A stretch of 64,000 nucleotides of DNA from contig OY754467.1 of the NCBI GenBank assembly GCA_963575645.1, positions 26,036,501 through 26,100,500 of the forward strand. Reading direction: 5' to 3'. Positions 38,930 to 53,843 of the stretch are shown here, one piece after another. Source of the DNA: Xanthostigma xanthostigma. Lineage: Eukaryota; Arthropoda; Insecta; Raphidioptera; Raphidiidae. Both the position numbers and the translations under genes were made by a program. The notes beneath the pieces are model-generated. The model searched no databases and was not told the DNA's origin. It saw only the letters and a program-made list of their open reading frames with translations. The first letter of the stretch is position 1. Every line of letters begins with the position of its first letter.

Positions 38930-41896
38930 CGTTAAAATAATGGTTAATATGCAGTTTGCATTTTCTTATGAGAGAATGATCCAAACCTGAATGTTATAGT
39001 GTAAATAGACTTACTCTCATGAAATAAAGCAATTTTGCCTATAGAGACTCATTTGCACCTAATTGTCGTAAAGCATGTAAAAACTGCTTGTCTGCGTTAA
39101 AATAATGGTTAATATGCAGTTTGCATTTTCTTATGAGAGAATGATCCAAACCTTAATGTGATAGAGTAAATAGACTTACCGTTGTAAAATAAAGCAATTT
39201 TGCCTATAGGGACTCATTTGCACGCAATTGTCGTGAAGCATGTAAAAACTGCTTGTCTGCGTTAAAATAATGGTTAATATGCAGTTTGCATTTTCTTATG
39301 AGAGAATGATCCAAACCTGAATGTTATAGTGTAAATAGACTTACCTTCATGAAATAATGCAATTTTTGCCTATAAGGACTCATTTGCCCCTAATTGTCAT
39401 AAAACATGTAAAAACTGCTTGTATGCGTTAAAATAATGGTTAATATGCAGATTGCATTTTCTTATGAGAGAATGATCCAAACCTTAATGTGATAGAGTAA
39501 ATAGACTTACCGTTGTAAAATAAAGCAATTTTGCCTATAGGGACTCATTTGCACGCAATTGTCGTGAAGCATGTAAAAACTGTTTGTCTGCGTTAAAATA
39601 ATGGTTAATATGCAGTTTGCATTTTCTTATGAGAAAATGATCCAAACCTGAATGTTATAGTGAAAGTAGACTAACCTTTGTGAAATAAAACAATTTTGCC
39701 TTTAGGGACTTATTTCCACCTAATTGTTGTAAAACATGTAAAAACTGCTTGTCTGCGTGAAAATGATAGTAAATATGCAGTTTGCATTTTCTTATGAGAG
39801 AATGATCCAAAACTGAATGTTATAGTGTAAATAGACTTACCCTCTTGAAATAAAGCACTTTTGCCTATAAGGACTCATTTGCACCTAATTGTCGTAAAGT
39901 ATGTAAAAACTGCTTGTCTGCGTTTAAATAATGGTTAATATGCAGTTTGCATTTTCTTATGAGAGAATGATCCAAACCTTAATGTAATAGAGTAAATAGA
40001 CTTACCGTTGTAAAATAAAGCAATTTTGCCTATAGGGACTCATTTGCACGCAATTGTCGTGAAGCATGTAAAAACTGCTTGTCTGCGTTAAAATAATGGT
40101 TAATATGCAGTTTGCATTTTCTTATGAGAGAATGATCCAAACCTGAATGTTATAGTGAAAGTAGACTTACCTTTGTGAAATAAAACAATTTTGCCTTTAA
40201 GGACTTATTTCCACCTAATTGTCGTAAAACATGTGAAAACTGCTTGTCTGCGTGAAAATGATAGTAAATATGCAGTTTGCATTTTCTTATGAGAGAATGA
40301 TCCAAACCTGAATGTTATAGTGAAAGTAGACTAACCTTTGTGAAATAAAACAATTTTGCCTTTAGGGACTTATTTCCACCTAATTGTCGTAAAACATGTG
40401 AAAACTGCTTGTCTGCGTGAAAATGATAGTAAATATGCAGTTTGCATTTTTTTATGAGAGAATGATCCAAAACTGAATGTTATAGTGTAAATAGACTTAC
40501 CCTCATGAAATAAAGCACTTTTGCCTATAAGGACTCATTTGCACCTAATTGTCGTAAAGCATGTAAAAACTGCTTGTCAGCGTTAAAATAATTGTTAATA
40601 TGCAGTTTGCATTTTCTTATGAGAGAATGATCCAAACCTGAATGTTATAGTGTAAATAGACTAACCATTGTAAAATAAAGCAATTTTGCCTATAAGGACT
40701 CATTTGCACGCAATTGTCGTGAATCATGTAAAAACTGCTTGTCTGCGTTAAAATAATGGTTAATATGCAGTTTGCATTTTCTTATGAGAGAATGATCCAA
40801 ACCTAAATGTTATAGTGTAAATAGACTAACCTTCAAGAAATAAAGCAATTTTGCCTATAGGGACTCATTTGCCTCTAATTGTCATAAAGCATGTAAAAAC
40901 TGCTTGTCAGCGTTAAAATAATGGTTAGTATGCAGTTTGCATTTTCTTATGAGAGAATGATCCAAACCTGAATGTTATAGTGTAAATAGACTTACCCTTA
41001 TGAAATAAAGCACTTTTGCCTATAAGGACTCATTTGCACCTAATTGTCGTAAAGCATGTAAAAACTGCTTGTCAGCGTTAAAATAATGGTTAATATGCAG
41101 TTTGCATTTTCTTATGAGAGAATGATCCAAACCTGAATTTTATAGTGAAAATAGACTTACCTTTGTAAAATAAAGCAATTTTGCCTATAAGGACTAATTT
41201 GCACGCAATTGTCGTGAAGCATGTAAAAACTGCTTGTCTGCGTTAAAATAATGGTTAATATGCAGTTTGCATTTTCTTATGAGAGAATGATCCAAACCTG
41301 AATGTTATAGTGTAAATAGTCTTACCCTCTTGAAATAAAGCAATTTTGCCTATAAGGAGTCATTTGCACCTAATTGTCATAAAGCTTGTAAAAACTGCTT
41401 GTATGCGTTAAAATAGTGGTTAATATGCAGTTTGCATTTTCTTATGAGATAATGATCCAAACCTGAATTACATAGTGTAAATAGACTTACCTTTGTAAAA
41501 TAAAGCAATTTTGCCTATATAGACTCATTTGCCCCTAATTGTCATGAAGCATGTAAAAACTGCTTGTATGCGACAAAATAATGGTTAATATGCAGTTTGC
41601 TTTTTCTTATGAGAGAATGATCCAAACCTGAATGTTATAGTGTAAATAGACTTACCTTTGTAAAATAAAGCAATTTTGCCTATAAGGACTCATTTGCACG
41701 CAATTGTCGTGAAGCAATAAAAACTGCTTGTCTGCGTGAAAATGATAGTAAATATGCAGTTTGCATTTTCTTATAAGAGAATGATCCAAACCTGAATGTT
41801 ATAGTGTAAATAGACTTACCCTCATGAAATAAAGCAATTTTGCCTATAAAGACTCATTTGCAACTATTTGTCGTAAAGCATGTAAAAACTGCTTGT
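38930..41896 (-). repeat. 2.97-kb block, copy 1
   Basis: This block is collinear without indels with 58321-61287 at a constant offset of 19,391, confirmed at four separated markers: TTACTCTCATGAAAT (39,011 and 58,402), AAGCAATAAAAACTGC (41,712 and 61,103), GAATTACATAG (about 41,466 and 60,857) and CAACTATTTGTCG (41,861 and 61,252). The only difference I noticed is ATGGTTAGTATG at 40,921 versus ATGGTTAATATG. Left and right limits both fall in the GCTTGT(C/A)(T/A)G core of the monomer. Confidence 0.88.
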
Positions 41897-42600
41897 CTGC
41901 GTTAAAATAATGGTTAATATGCAGTTTGCATTTTCTTATGAGAGAATGATCCAAAACTAAATGTTATAGTGTAAATAGACTTACCCTCATGAAATAAAGC
42001 AATTTTGCCTATAAGGACTCATTTGCACGCAATTGTCGTGAATCATGTAAAAACTGCTTGTCTGCGTTTAAATAATGGTTAATATGCAGTTTGCATTTTC
42101 TTATGAGAGAATGATCCAAACCTGAATGTTATAGTGTAAATAGACTTACCCTCATGAAATAAAGCAATTTTGCCTATAAAGACTCATTTGCACCTATTTG
42201 TCGTAAAGCATGTAAAAACTGCTTGTCTGCGTTTAAATAATGGTTAATATGCAGTTTGCATTTTCTTATGAGAGAATGATCCAAACCTGAATGTTATAGT
42301 GTAAATAGACTAACCCTCATGAAATAAAGCACCTTTGCCTATAAGGACTTATTTGCACCTAATTGTCGTAAAGCATGTAAAAACTGCTTGTCAGCGTTAA
42401 AATAATGGTTAATATGAAGTTTGCATTTTCTTATGAGAGAATGATCCAAACCTGAATGTTATAGTGAAAATAGACTTACCTTTGTAAAATAAAGCAATTT
42501 TGCCTATAAGGACTCATTTGCACGCAATTGTCGTGAAGCATGTAAAAACTGCTTGTCTGCGTTAAAATAATGGTTAATATGCAGTTTGCATTTTCTTATG
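40652..42600 (-). repeat. Block related to 49.56-51.5 and 53.84-55.6 kb
   Basis: The variant series ACTAACCATTG, GTGAATCATGTAAAAAC, CTTCAAGAAATAAAGC with GCCTCTAATTG, CAGCGTTAAAATAATGG, AGTCTTACCCTCTTG, GAGATAATG, GCGACAAAATAATGG, AAGCAATAAAAACTGC and CACCTATTTGTCG recurs at offset 8,909 (49,561 and on) and again 4,283 further (53,844 and on). The AAGCAATAAA marker sits at 41,712, 50,621 and 54,904. Individual monomers are gained or lost among copies toward the right end. Confidence 0.75.
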
Positions 42601-44515
42601 AGAGAATGATCCAAACCTGAATGTTATAGTGTAAATAGACTTACCTTCATGAAATAAAGCAATTTTGTCTATAAGGACTCATTTGCCCCTTATTGTCATA
42701 AAGCATGTAAAAACTGCTTGTATGCGTTAAAATAATGGTTAATATGCAGTTTGCATTTTCTTATGAGAGAATGATCCAAACCTGAATGTTATAGTGTAAA
42801 TAGACTTACCTTTGTAAAATAAAGCAATTTTGCCTATAAGGACTCATTTGCACGCAATTGTCGTGAAGCATGTAAAAACTACTTGTCAGCGTTAAAATAA
42901 TGGTTAATATGCAGTTTGCATTTTCTTATGAGAGAATGATCAAACCTGAATGTTATAGTGAAAATAGACTTACCATCATGAAATAAAGCAATTTTGCCTA
43001 TAAGGACTCATTTGCCCCTAATTGTCATAAAGCATGTAAAAACTGCTTGTATGCGTTAAAATAATGTATAATATGCAGTTTGCATTTTCTTATGAGAGAA
43101 TGATCCAAACCTGAATGTTATAGTGTAAATTAACTTACCCTCATGAAATAAAGCAATTTTGCCTATAAAGACTCATTTGCACCTAATTGTCATAAAGATT
43201 GTAAAAACTGCTTGTATGCGTTAAAATAATAGTTAATATGCAGTTTGCATTTTCTTATGAGAAAATGATCTAAACCTGAATGTTATAGTTTAAGTAAACT
43301 TACCTTTGTAAAATAAAGCAATTTTGCCTAAATAGACTCATTTTCCCCTAATTGTCATAAAGCATGTAAAAACTGCTTGTATGCGTTAAAATATTGGTTA
43401 ATATGCAGTTAGCATTTTCTTATGAGAGAATGATCCAAACCTGAATGTTATAGTGTAAAAAGACTTACATTTGTAAAATAAAAATTTTGCCTATAAGGAC
43501 TCATTTGCACGCAATTGTCGTGAAGCATGTATAAACTGCTTGGCTGCGTGAAAATGATAGTAAATATGCAGTTTGCATTTTCTTATGAAAGAATGATCCA
43601 AACCTTAATGTTATAGTGTAAATAGACTTACCCTCATTAAATAAAGCAATTTTGCCTATAAAGACTCATTTGCATCTATTTGTCGTAAAGCATGTAAAAA
43701 CTGCTTGTCTGCGTTTTAATAATGGTTAATATGCAGTTTGCATTTTCTTATTAGAGAATGATCCAAACCTTAATGTTTTAGTATAAATAGACTTACCCTC
43801 ATGAAATAAAGCAATTTTGCCTATAAAGACTCATTTGCACCTAATTGTCGTAAAGCATGTAAAAACTGCTTGTATGCGTTAAAATAATGGTTAATATGCA
43901 GTTTGCATTTTCTTATGAGAGAATGATCCAAACCTGAATGTTATAGTGTAAATAGACTTACCTTCATGAAATAATGCAATTTTTGCCTATAAGGACTCAT
44001 TTGCCCCTAATTGTCATAAAACATGTAAAAACTGCTTGTATGCGTTAAAATAATGGTTAATATGCAGATTGCATTTTCTTATGAGAGAATGATCCAAACC
44101 TTAATGTTATAGTGTAAATAGACTTACCCTCATTAAATAAAGCAATTTTGCCTATAAAGACTCATTTGCATCTATTTGTCGTAAAGCATGTAAAAACTGC
44201 TTGTCTGCGTTTTAATAATGGTTAATATGCAGTTTGCATTTTCTTATGAGAGAATGATCCAAACCTGAATGTTATAGTGTAAATAGACTTACCCTCATGA
44301 AATAAAGCAATTTTGCCTATAAAGACTCATTTGCACCTAATTGTCGTAAAGCATGTTAAAACTGCTTGTCTGCGATTAAATAATGGTTAATATGCAGTTT
44401 GCATTTTCTTATGAGAGAAAGATCCAAACCTGAATGTTATAGTGTAAATAGACTTACCTTCATGAAATAAAGCAATTTTGCCTATAAGGACTCATTTGCC
44501 CCTTATTGTCATAAA

Positions 44516-46079
44516 GCACGTAAAAACTGCTTGTATGCGTTGAAATTATGGTTAATATGCAGTTGGCATTTTCTTATGAGAGAATGATCCAAACCTAAAT
44601 GTTATAGTGAAAATAGACTTACGTTTGTAAAATAACGCAATTTTGCCTATAAGGACTCATTTGCACGAAATTGTCGTGAAGCATGTAAAAACTGCTTGTC
44701 TGCGTTAAAATAATGGTTAATATGCAGTTTGCATTTTCTTATGAGAAAATGATCCAAACCTGAATGTTATAGTGAAAGTAGACTAACCTTTGTAAAATAA
44801 AACAATTTTGCCTTTAAGGACTTATTTCCACCTAATTGTTGTAAAACATGTGAAAACTGCTTGTCTGCGTGAAAATGATTGTAAATATGCAGTTTGCATT
44901 TTCTTATGAGAGAATGATCCAAACCTGAATGTTATAGTGTAAATAGACTTACCCTCATGAAATAAAGCACTTTTGCCTATAAGGACTCATTTGCACCTAA
45001 TTGTCGTAAAGCATGTAAAAACTGCTTGTCAGCGTTAAAATAATTGTTAATATGCAGTTTGCATTTTCTTATGAGAGAATGATCCAAACCTGAATGTTAT
45101 AGTGTAAATAGACTTACTCTAATGAAATAAAGCAGATTTGACTATAAGGACTCATTTGCCCCTAATTGTCATAAAGCATGTAAAAACTGTTTGTATGCGT
45201 TAAAATAATGGTTAATATGCAGTTTGCATTTTCTTATGAGAGAATGATCCAAACCTGAATGTAATAGTGAAAATAGACTTACCTTTGTAAAATAAAGCAA
45301 TTTTGCCTATAAATACTTATTTGCACGCAATTGTCGTGAAGCATGTAAAAACTGCTTGTCTGCGTGAAAATGATAGTAAATATGCAGTTTGCATTTTCCT
45401 ATAAGAGAATGATCCAAACCTGAATGTTATAGTGTAAATAGACTTACCTTCATGAAATAAAGCAATTTTGCCTATAAAGACTCATTTGCACCTAATTGTC
45501 GTAAAGCATGTAAAAACTGCTTGCGTTCGTTTAAATAATGGTTAATATGCAGTTTGCATTTTCTTATGAGAGAAAGATCCAAACCTGAATGTTATAGTGT
45601 AAATAGACTTACCTTCATGAAATTAAAGCAATTTTGCCTATAAGGACTCATTTGCCCCTTATTGTCATAAAGCATGTAAAAACTGCTTGTATGCGTTAAA
45701 ATAATGGTTAATATGCAGTTTGCATTTTCTTATGAGAGAATGATCCAAACCTGAATGTTATAGTGTAAATAGACTTACCTTTGTAAAATAAAGCAATTTT
45801 GCCTATAAGGACTCATTTGCACGCAATTGTCGTGAAGCATGTAAAAACTGCTTGTCTGCGTAAAAATAATGGTTAATATGCAGTTTGCATTTTCTTATGA
45901 GAGTATGATCCATACCTGAATGTTATAGTGAAAGTAGACCCTACCTTTGTGAAATAAAACAATTTTGCCTTTAAGGACTTATTTCCACCTAATTGTCGTA
46001 AAACATGTGAAAACTCCTTGTCTGCGTGAAAATAATAGTAAATATGCAGTTTGCATTTTCTTATGAGAGAATGATCCAA
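44516..46079 (-). repeat. Recurrent monomer cassette, copy 4
   Basis: Full-length cassette with marker spacing of 1,421 bp; one base longer than copy 2 because of a 1-bp insertion, GAAATTAAAGC, near 45,620. It carries GTATGATCCATACC in its last monomer, a variant shared with the two right-hand copies at 57.2 and 62.7 kb, which suggests these three are closest relatives. Confidence 0.78.
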
Positions 46080-47094
46080 ACCTGAATGTTATAGTGTAAA
46101 ATAGACTTACCCTCATGAAATAAAGCACTTTTGCCTATAAGGACTCATTAGCACCTAATTGTCGTAAAGCATGTAAAAACTGCTTGTCAGCGTTAAAATA
46201 ATGGTTAATATGCAGTTTGCATTTTCTTATGAGAGAATGATCCAAACCTGAATGAAATAGTGCAAATAGACTTACTTTAATGAAATAAAGCAATTTTGCC
46301 TATAAGGACTCATTTGCACGCAATTGTCGTGAAGCATGTAAAAACTGCTTGTCTGCGTAAAAATAATGGTTAATATGCAGTTTGCATTTTCTTATGAGAG
46401 AATGATCCAAACCTGAATGTTATAGTGAAAATAGATTAACCTTTGTAAAATAACGCAATTTTGCCTATAAGGACTCATTTGCACGCAATTGTCGTGAAGC
46501 ATGTAAAAACTGCTTGTCTGCGTCAAAATAATGGTTAATATGCAGTTTGCATTTTCTTATGAGAAAATGATCCAAACCTGAATGTAATAGTGTAAATCGA
46601 CTTACCCTCATAAAATAAAGCAATTTTGCCTATAAAGACTCATTTGCACCTAATTGTCATAAAGCATGTAAAAACTGCTTGTATGCGTTAAAATGATAGT
46701 AAATATGCAGTTTGCATTTTCTTATGAGAGAATGATCTAAACCTGAATGTTATAGTTTAAGTAAACTTACCTTTGTAAAATAAAGCAATTTTGAGCTTTA
46801 GGACTCATTTGCCCCTAATTGTCATAAAGCATGTAAAAACTGCTTGTATGCGTTAAAACAGTGGTTAATATGCAGTTTGCATTTTCTTATGAGATAATGA
46901 TCGAAACCTGAATATTATAGTGTAAATAGACTTACCTTTGTTAAATAAAGCAATTTTGCCTATAAGGACTCATTTGCACGCAATTGTCGTGAAGCATGTA
47001 AAAACTGCTTGTCTGCGTTAAAATAATGGTTAATATGCAGTTTGCATTTTCTTATGAGAGAATGATCCAAACCTAAATGTTATAGTGTAAATAG

Positions 47095-48540
47095 ACTTAC
47101 CTTCAAGAAATAAAGCAATTTTGCCTATAGGGAATCATTTGCCCCTAATTGTCATAAAGCATGTAAAAACTGCTTGTCAGCGTTAAAATAATGGTTAATA
47201 TGCAGTTTGCATTTTCTTATGAGAGAATGATCCAAACCTGAATGTTATAGTGTAAATAGACTTACCTTCATGAAATAAAGCAATTTTGCCTATAAGGACT
47301 CATTTGCCCCTAATTGTCATAAAGCATGTAAAAACTGCTTGTATGCGTTAAAATAATGTATAATATGCAGTTTGCATTTTCTTATGAGAGAATGATCCAA
47401 ACCTGAATGTTATAGTGTAAATTAACTTACCCTCATGAAATAAAGCAATTTTGCCTATAAAGACTCATTTGCACCTAATTGTCATAAAGCATGTAAAAAC
47501 TGCTTGTATGCGTTAAAATGATAGTAAATATGCAGTTTGCATTTTCTTATGAGAGAATGATCCAAACCTGAATGTTATAGTGTAAATAGTCTTACCCTCT
47601 TGAAATAAAGCAATTTTGCCTATAAGGAGTCATTTGCACCTAATTGTCATAAAGCTTGTAAAAACTGCTTGTATGCGTTAAAATAATAGTTAATATGCAG
47701 TTTGCATTTTCTTATGAGAGAATGATCTAAACCTGAATGTTATAGTTTAAGTAAACTTACCTTTGTAAAATAAAGCAATTTTGCCTAAATAGACTCATTT
47801 TCCCCTAATTGTCATAAAGCATGTAAAAACTGCTTGTATGCGTTAAAATATTGGTTAATATGCAGTTAGCATTTTCTTATGAGAGAATGATCCAAACCTG
47901 AATGTTATAGTGTAAATAGACTTACATTTGTAAAATAAAAATTTTGCCTATAAGGACTCATTTGCACGCAATTGTCGTGAAGCATGTAAAAACTGCTTGG
48001 CTGCGTGAAAATGATAGTAAATTTGCAGTTTGCATTTTCTTATGAGAGAATGATCCAAACCTTAATGTTATAGTGTAAATAGACTTACCCTCATTAAATA
48101 AAGCAATTTTGCCTATAAAGACTTATTTGCATCTATTTGTCGTAAAGCATGTAAAAACTGCTTGTCTGCGTTTTAATAATGGTTAATATGCAGTTTGCAT
48201 TTTCTTATGAGAGAATGATCCAAACCTGAATGTTTTAGTGTAAATAGACTTACCCTCATGAAATAAAGCAATTTTGCCTATAAAGACTCATTTGCACCTA
48301 ATTGTCGGAAAGCATGTAAAAACTGCTTGTATGCGTTAAAATAATGGTTAATATGCAGTTTGCATTTTCTTATGAGAGAATGATCCAAACCTGAATGTTA
48401 TAGTGTAAATAGACTTACCTTCATGAAATAATGCAATTTTTGCCTATAAGGACTCATTTGCCCCTAATTGTCATAAAACATGTAAAAACTGCTTGTATGC
48501 GTTAAAATAATGGTTAATATGCAGATTGCATTTTCTTATG
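47095..48540 (-). repeat. Copy of 34.7-36.2 kb block
   Basis: Partner of 34720-36200, with occasional differences such as GGGAATCATTTG (47,130) and AATTTGCAG (48,020). It is followed by the AATGTGATAGAG/CCGTTGTAAAATAAAG series, which resembles 39.48-40.3 kb. Confidence 0.75.
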
Positions 48541-49560
48541 AGAGAATGATCCAAACCTTAATGTGATAGAGTAAATAGACTTACCGTTGTAAAATAAAGC
48601 AATTTTGCCTATAGGGACTCATTTGCACGCAATTGTCGTGAAGCATGTAAAAACTGCTTGTCTGCGTTAAAATAATGGTTAATATGCAGTTTGCATTTTC
48701 TTATGAGAAAATGATCCAAACCTGAATGTTATAGTGAAAGTAGACTAACCTTTGTGAAATAAAACAATTTTGCCTTTAGGGACTTATTTCCACCTAATTG
48801 TTGTAAAACATGTGAAAACTGCTTGTCCGCGTGAAAATGATAGTAAATATGCAGTTTGCATTTTCTTATGAGAGAATGATCCAAAACTGAATGTTATAGT
48901 GTAAATAGACTTACCCTCTTGAAATAAAGCACTTTTGCCTATAAGGACTCATTTGCACCTAATTGTCGTAAAGCATGTAAAAACTGCTTGTCTGCGTTTA
49001 AATAATGGTTAATATGCAGTATGCATTTTCTTATGAGAGAATGATCCAAACCTGAATGCTATAGTGTAAATAGACTTACCTTCATGAAATAATGCAATTT
49101 TGCCTATAAGGACTCATTTGCCCCTAATTGTCATAAAACATGTAAAAACTGCTTGTATGCGTTAAAATAATGGTTAATATGCAGATTGTATTTTCTTATG
49201 AGAGAATGATCCAAACCTTAATGTAATAGAGTAAATAGACTTACCGTTGTAAAATAAAGCAATTTTGCCTATAGGGACTCATTTGCACGCAATTGTCGTG
49301 AAGCATGTAAAAACTGCTTGTCTGCGTTAAAATAATGGTTAATATGCAGTTTGCATTTTCTTATGAGAGAATGATCCAAACCTGAATGTTATAGTGAAAG
49401 TAGACTTACCTTTGTGAAATAAAACAATTTTGCCTTTAAGGACTTATTTCCACCTAATTGTCGTAAAACATGTGAAAACTGCTTGTCTGCGTGAAAATGA
49501 TAGTAAATATGCAGTTTGCATTTTCTTATGAGAGAATGATCCAAACCTGAATGTTATAGT

Positions 49561-51530
49561 GTAAATAGACTAACCATTGTAAAATAAAGCAATTTTGCCT
49601 ATAAGGACTCATTTGCACGCAATTGTCGTGAATCATGTAAAAACTGCTTGTCTGCGTTAAAATAATGGTTAATATGCAGTTTGCATTTTCTTATGAGAGA
49701 ATGATCCAAACCTAAATGTTATAGTGTAAATAGACTTACCTTCAAGAAATAAAGCAATTTTGCCTATAGGGACTTATTTGCCTCTAATTGTCATAAAGCA
49801 TGTAAAAACTGCTTGTCAGCGTTAAAATAATGGTTAATATGCAGTTTGCATTTTCTTATGAGAGAATGATCCAAACCTGAATGTTATAGTGTAAATAGAC
49901 TTACCCTCATGAAATAAAGCACTTTTGCCTATAAGGACTCATTTGCACCTAATTGTCGTAAAGCATGTAAAAACTGCTTGTCAGCGTTAAAATAATAGTT
50001 AATATGCAGTTTGCATTTTCTTATGAGAGAATGATCCAAACCTGAATGTTATAGTGAAAATAGACTTACCTTTGTAAAATAAAGCAATTTTGCCTATAAG
50101 GACTCATTTGCACGCAATTGTCGTGAAGCATGTAAAAACTGCTTGTCTGCGTTAAAATAATGGTTAATATGCAGTTTGCATTTTCTTATGAGAGAATGAT
50201 CCAAACCTGAATGTTATAGTGTAAATAGTCTTACCCTCTTGAAATAAAGCAATTTTGCCTATAACGAGTCATTTGCACCTAATTGTCATAAAGCTTGTAA
50301 AAACTGCTTGTATGCGTTAAAATAGTGGTTAATATGCAGTTTGCATTTTCTTATGAGATAATGATCCAAACCTGAATATTATAGTGTAAATAGACTTACC
50401 TTTGTAAAATAAAGCAATTTTGCCTATATAGACTCATTTGCCCCTAATTGTCATAAAGCATGTAAAAACTGCTTGTATGCGACAAAATAATGGTTAATAT
50501 GCAGTTTGCTTTTTCTTATGAGAGAATGATCCAAACCTGAATGTTATAGTGTAAATAGACTTACCTTTGTAAAATAAAGCAATTTTGCCTATAAGGACTC
50601 ATTTGCACGCAATTGTCGTGAAGCAATAAAAACTGCTTGTCTGCGTGAAAATGATAGTAAATATGCAGTTTGCATTTTCTTATAAGAGAATGATCCAAAC
50701 CTGAATGTTATAGTGTAAATAGACTTACCCTCATGAAATAAAGCAATTTTGCCTATAAAGACTCATTTGCACCTATTTGTCGTAAAGCATGTAAAAACTG
50801 CTTGTCTGCGTTTAAATAATGGTTAATATGCAGTTTGCATTTTCTTATGAGAGAATGATCCAAACCTGAATGTTATAGTGTAAATAGACTTACCCTCATG
50901 AAATAAAGCAATTTTGCCTATAAGGACTCATTTGCACGCAATTGTCGTGAATCATGTAAAAACTGCTTGTCTGCGTTAAAATAATGGTTAATATGCAGTT
51001 TGCATTTTCTTATGAGAGAATGATCCAAACCTAAATGTTATAGTGTAAATAGACTTACCTTCAAGAAATAAAGCAATTTTGCCTATAGGGACTCATTTGC
51101 CTCTAATTGTCATAAAGCATGTAAAAACTGCTTGTCAGCGTTAAAATAATGGTTAATATGCAGTTTGCATTTTCTTATGAGAGAATGATCCAAACCTGAA
51201 TGTTATAGTGTAAATAGACTAACCCTCATGAAATAAAGCACTTTTGCCTATAAGGACTCATTTGCACCTTATTGTCGTAAAGCATGTAAAAACTGCTTGT
51301 CAGCGTTAAAATAATGGTTAATATGCAGTTTGCATTTTCTTATGAGAGAATGATCCAAACCTGAATGTTATAGTGAAAATAGACTTACCTTTGTAAAATA
51401 AAGCAATTTTGCCTATAAGGACTCATTTGCACGCAATTGTCGTGAAGCATGTAAAAACTGCTTGTCTGCGTTAAAATAATGGTTAATATGCAGTTTGCAT
51501 TTTCTTATGAGAGAATGATCCAAACCTGAA
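49561..51530 (-). repeat. Second copy of the 40.65-kb block
   Basis: Offset 8,909 from the first copy. It ends before an unusual run (51.5-53.2 kb) with several private changes, including TTTTCTTGAGAGATCC (6-bp deletion, about 51,668), CATTCGCACC, GTTTATATTTTCC and GTTAAATATTAG. Confidence 0.75.
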
Positions 51531-53843
51531 TGTTATAGTGTAAATAGATTTACCTTCATGAAATAAAGCAATTTTGCCTATAAAGACTCATTTGCACCTA
51601 ATTGTCGTAAAGCATGTAAAAACTGCTTGTCTGCGTTTAAATAATGGTTAATATGCAGTTTGCATTTTCTTGAGAGATCCAAACCTGAATGTTATAGTGT
51701 AAATAGACTTACCCTCATGAAATAAAGCAATTTTGCCTATAAAGACTCATTTGTACCTAATTGTCGTAAAGTATGTTAAAACTGCTTGTATGCGTTAAAA
51801 TAATGGTTAATATGCAGTTTGCATTTTCTTATGAGAGAATGATCCAAACCTGAATGTTATAGTGTAAATAGACTTACCTTCATGAAATAAAGCAATTTTG
51901 CCTATAAGGACTCATTTGCCCCTAATTGTCATAAAGCATGTAAAAACTGCTTGTCTGCGTTAAAATAATGGTTAATATGCAGTTTGCTTTTTCTTATGAG
52001 AAAATGATCCAAACCTGAATGTTATAGTGAAAGTAGACTAACCTTTGTGAAATAAAACAATTTTGCCTTTAGGGACTTATTTCCACTTAATTGTCGTAAA
52101 ACATGTGAAAACTGCTTGTCTGCGTGAAAATGATAGTAAATATGCAGTTTGCATTTTCTTATGAGAGAATGATCCAAGACTGAATGTTATAGTGTAAATA
52201 GACTAACCCTCATGAAATAAAGCACTTTTGCCTATAAGGACTCATTTGCACTTAATTGTCGTAAAGCATGTAAAAACTGCTTGTCAGCGTTAAAATAATT
52301 GTTAATATGCAGTTTGCATTTTCTTATGAGAGAATGATCCAAACCTGAATGTTATAGTGTAAATAGATTTACCTTCATGAAATAAAGCAATTTTGCCTAT
52401 AAAGACTCATTCGCACCTAATTGTCATAAAGCATGTAAAAACCGCTTGTATGCGTTAAAATGATAGTAAATATGCAGTTTATATTTTCCAATGAGAGAAT
52501 GATCCAAACCTGAATGTTATAGTGTAAATAGACTTACCATCATGAAATAAAGCAATTTTGCCCGTAAGGACTCATTTGCACCTAATTGTCATAAAGCTTG
52601 TAAAAACTGCTTGTATGCGTTAAATATTAGTTAATATGCAGTTTGCATTTTCTTATGAGAGAATGATCCAAACCTGAATGTTATAGTGTAAATAGACTTA
52701 CCTTTGTAAAATAAAGCAATTTTGCCTATAAGGACTCATTTGCACAAAATTGTCGTGAAGCATGTAAAAACTGCTTGTCTGCGTGAAAATGATAGTAAAT
52801 ATGCAGTTTGCATTTTATTATGAGAGAATGATCCAAACCTGAATATTATAGTGTAAATAGACTTACCCTCATGAAATAAAGCAATTTTGCTTATAAAGAC
52901 TCATTTGCACCTAATGGTCGTAAAGCATGTAAAAACTGCTTGTCTGCGTTTAAATTGATAGTAAATATGCAGTTTGCATTTTCTTATGAGAGAATGATCC
53001 AAAACTGAATGTTATAGTGTAAATAGACTTACCCTCTTAAAATAAAGCACTTTTGCCTATAAGGACTCATTTGCACCTAATTGTCGTAAAGCATGTAAAA
53101 ACTGCTTGTCTGCGTTTAAATAATGGTTAATATGCAGTTTGCATTTTCTTATGAGAGAATGATCCAAACCTTAATGTAATAGAGTAAATAGACTTACCGT
53201 TGTAAAATAAAGCAATTTTGCCTATAGGGACTCATTTGCACGCAATTGTCGTGAAGCATGTAAAAACTGCTTGTCTGCGTTAAAATAATGGTTAATATGC
53301 AGTTTGCATTTTCTTATGAGAGAATGATCCAAACCTGAATGTTATAGTGAAAGTAGACTTACCTTTGTGAAATAAAACAATTTTGCCTTTAAGGACTTAT
53401 TGCCACCTAATTGTCGTAAAACATGTGAAAACTGCTTGTCTGCGTGAAAATGATAGTAAATATGCAGTTTGCATTTTCTTATGAGAGAATGATCCAAACC
53501 TGAATGTTATAGTGTAAATAGACTTACCCTCATGAAATAAAGCACTTTTGCCTATAAGGACTCATTTGCACCTAATTGTCGTAAAGCATGTAAAAACTGC
53601 TTGTCAGCGTTAAAATAATGGTTAATATGCAGTTTGCATTTTCTTATGAGAGAATGATCCAAACCTGAATGTTATAGTGAAAATAGACTAACCTTTGTAA
53701 AATAACGCAATTTTGCCTATAAGGACTCATTTGCACGCAATTGTCGTGAAGCATGTAAAAACTGCTTGTCTGCGTGAAAATGATAGTGAATATGCAGTTT
53801 GCATTTTCTTATGAGAGAATGATCCAAACCTGAATGTTATAGT

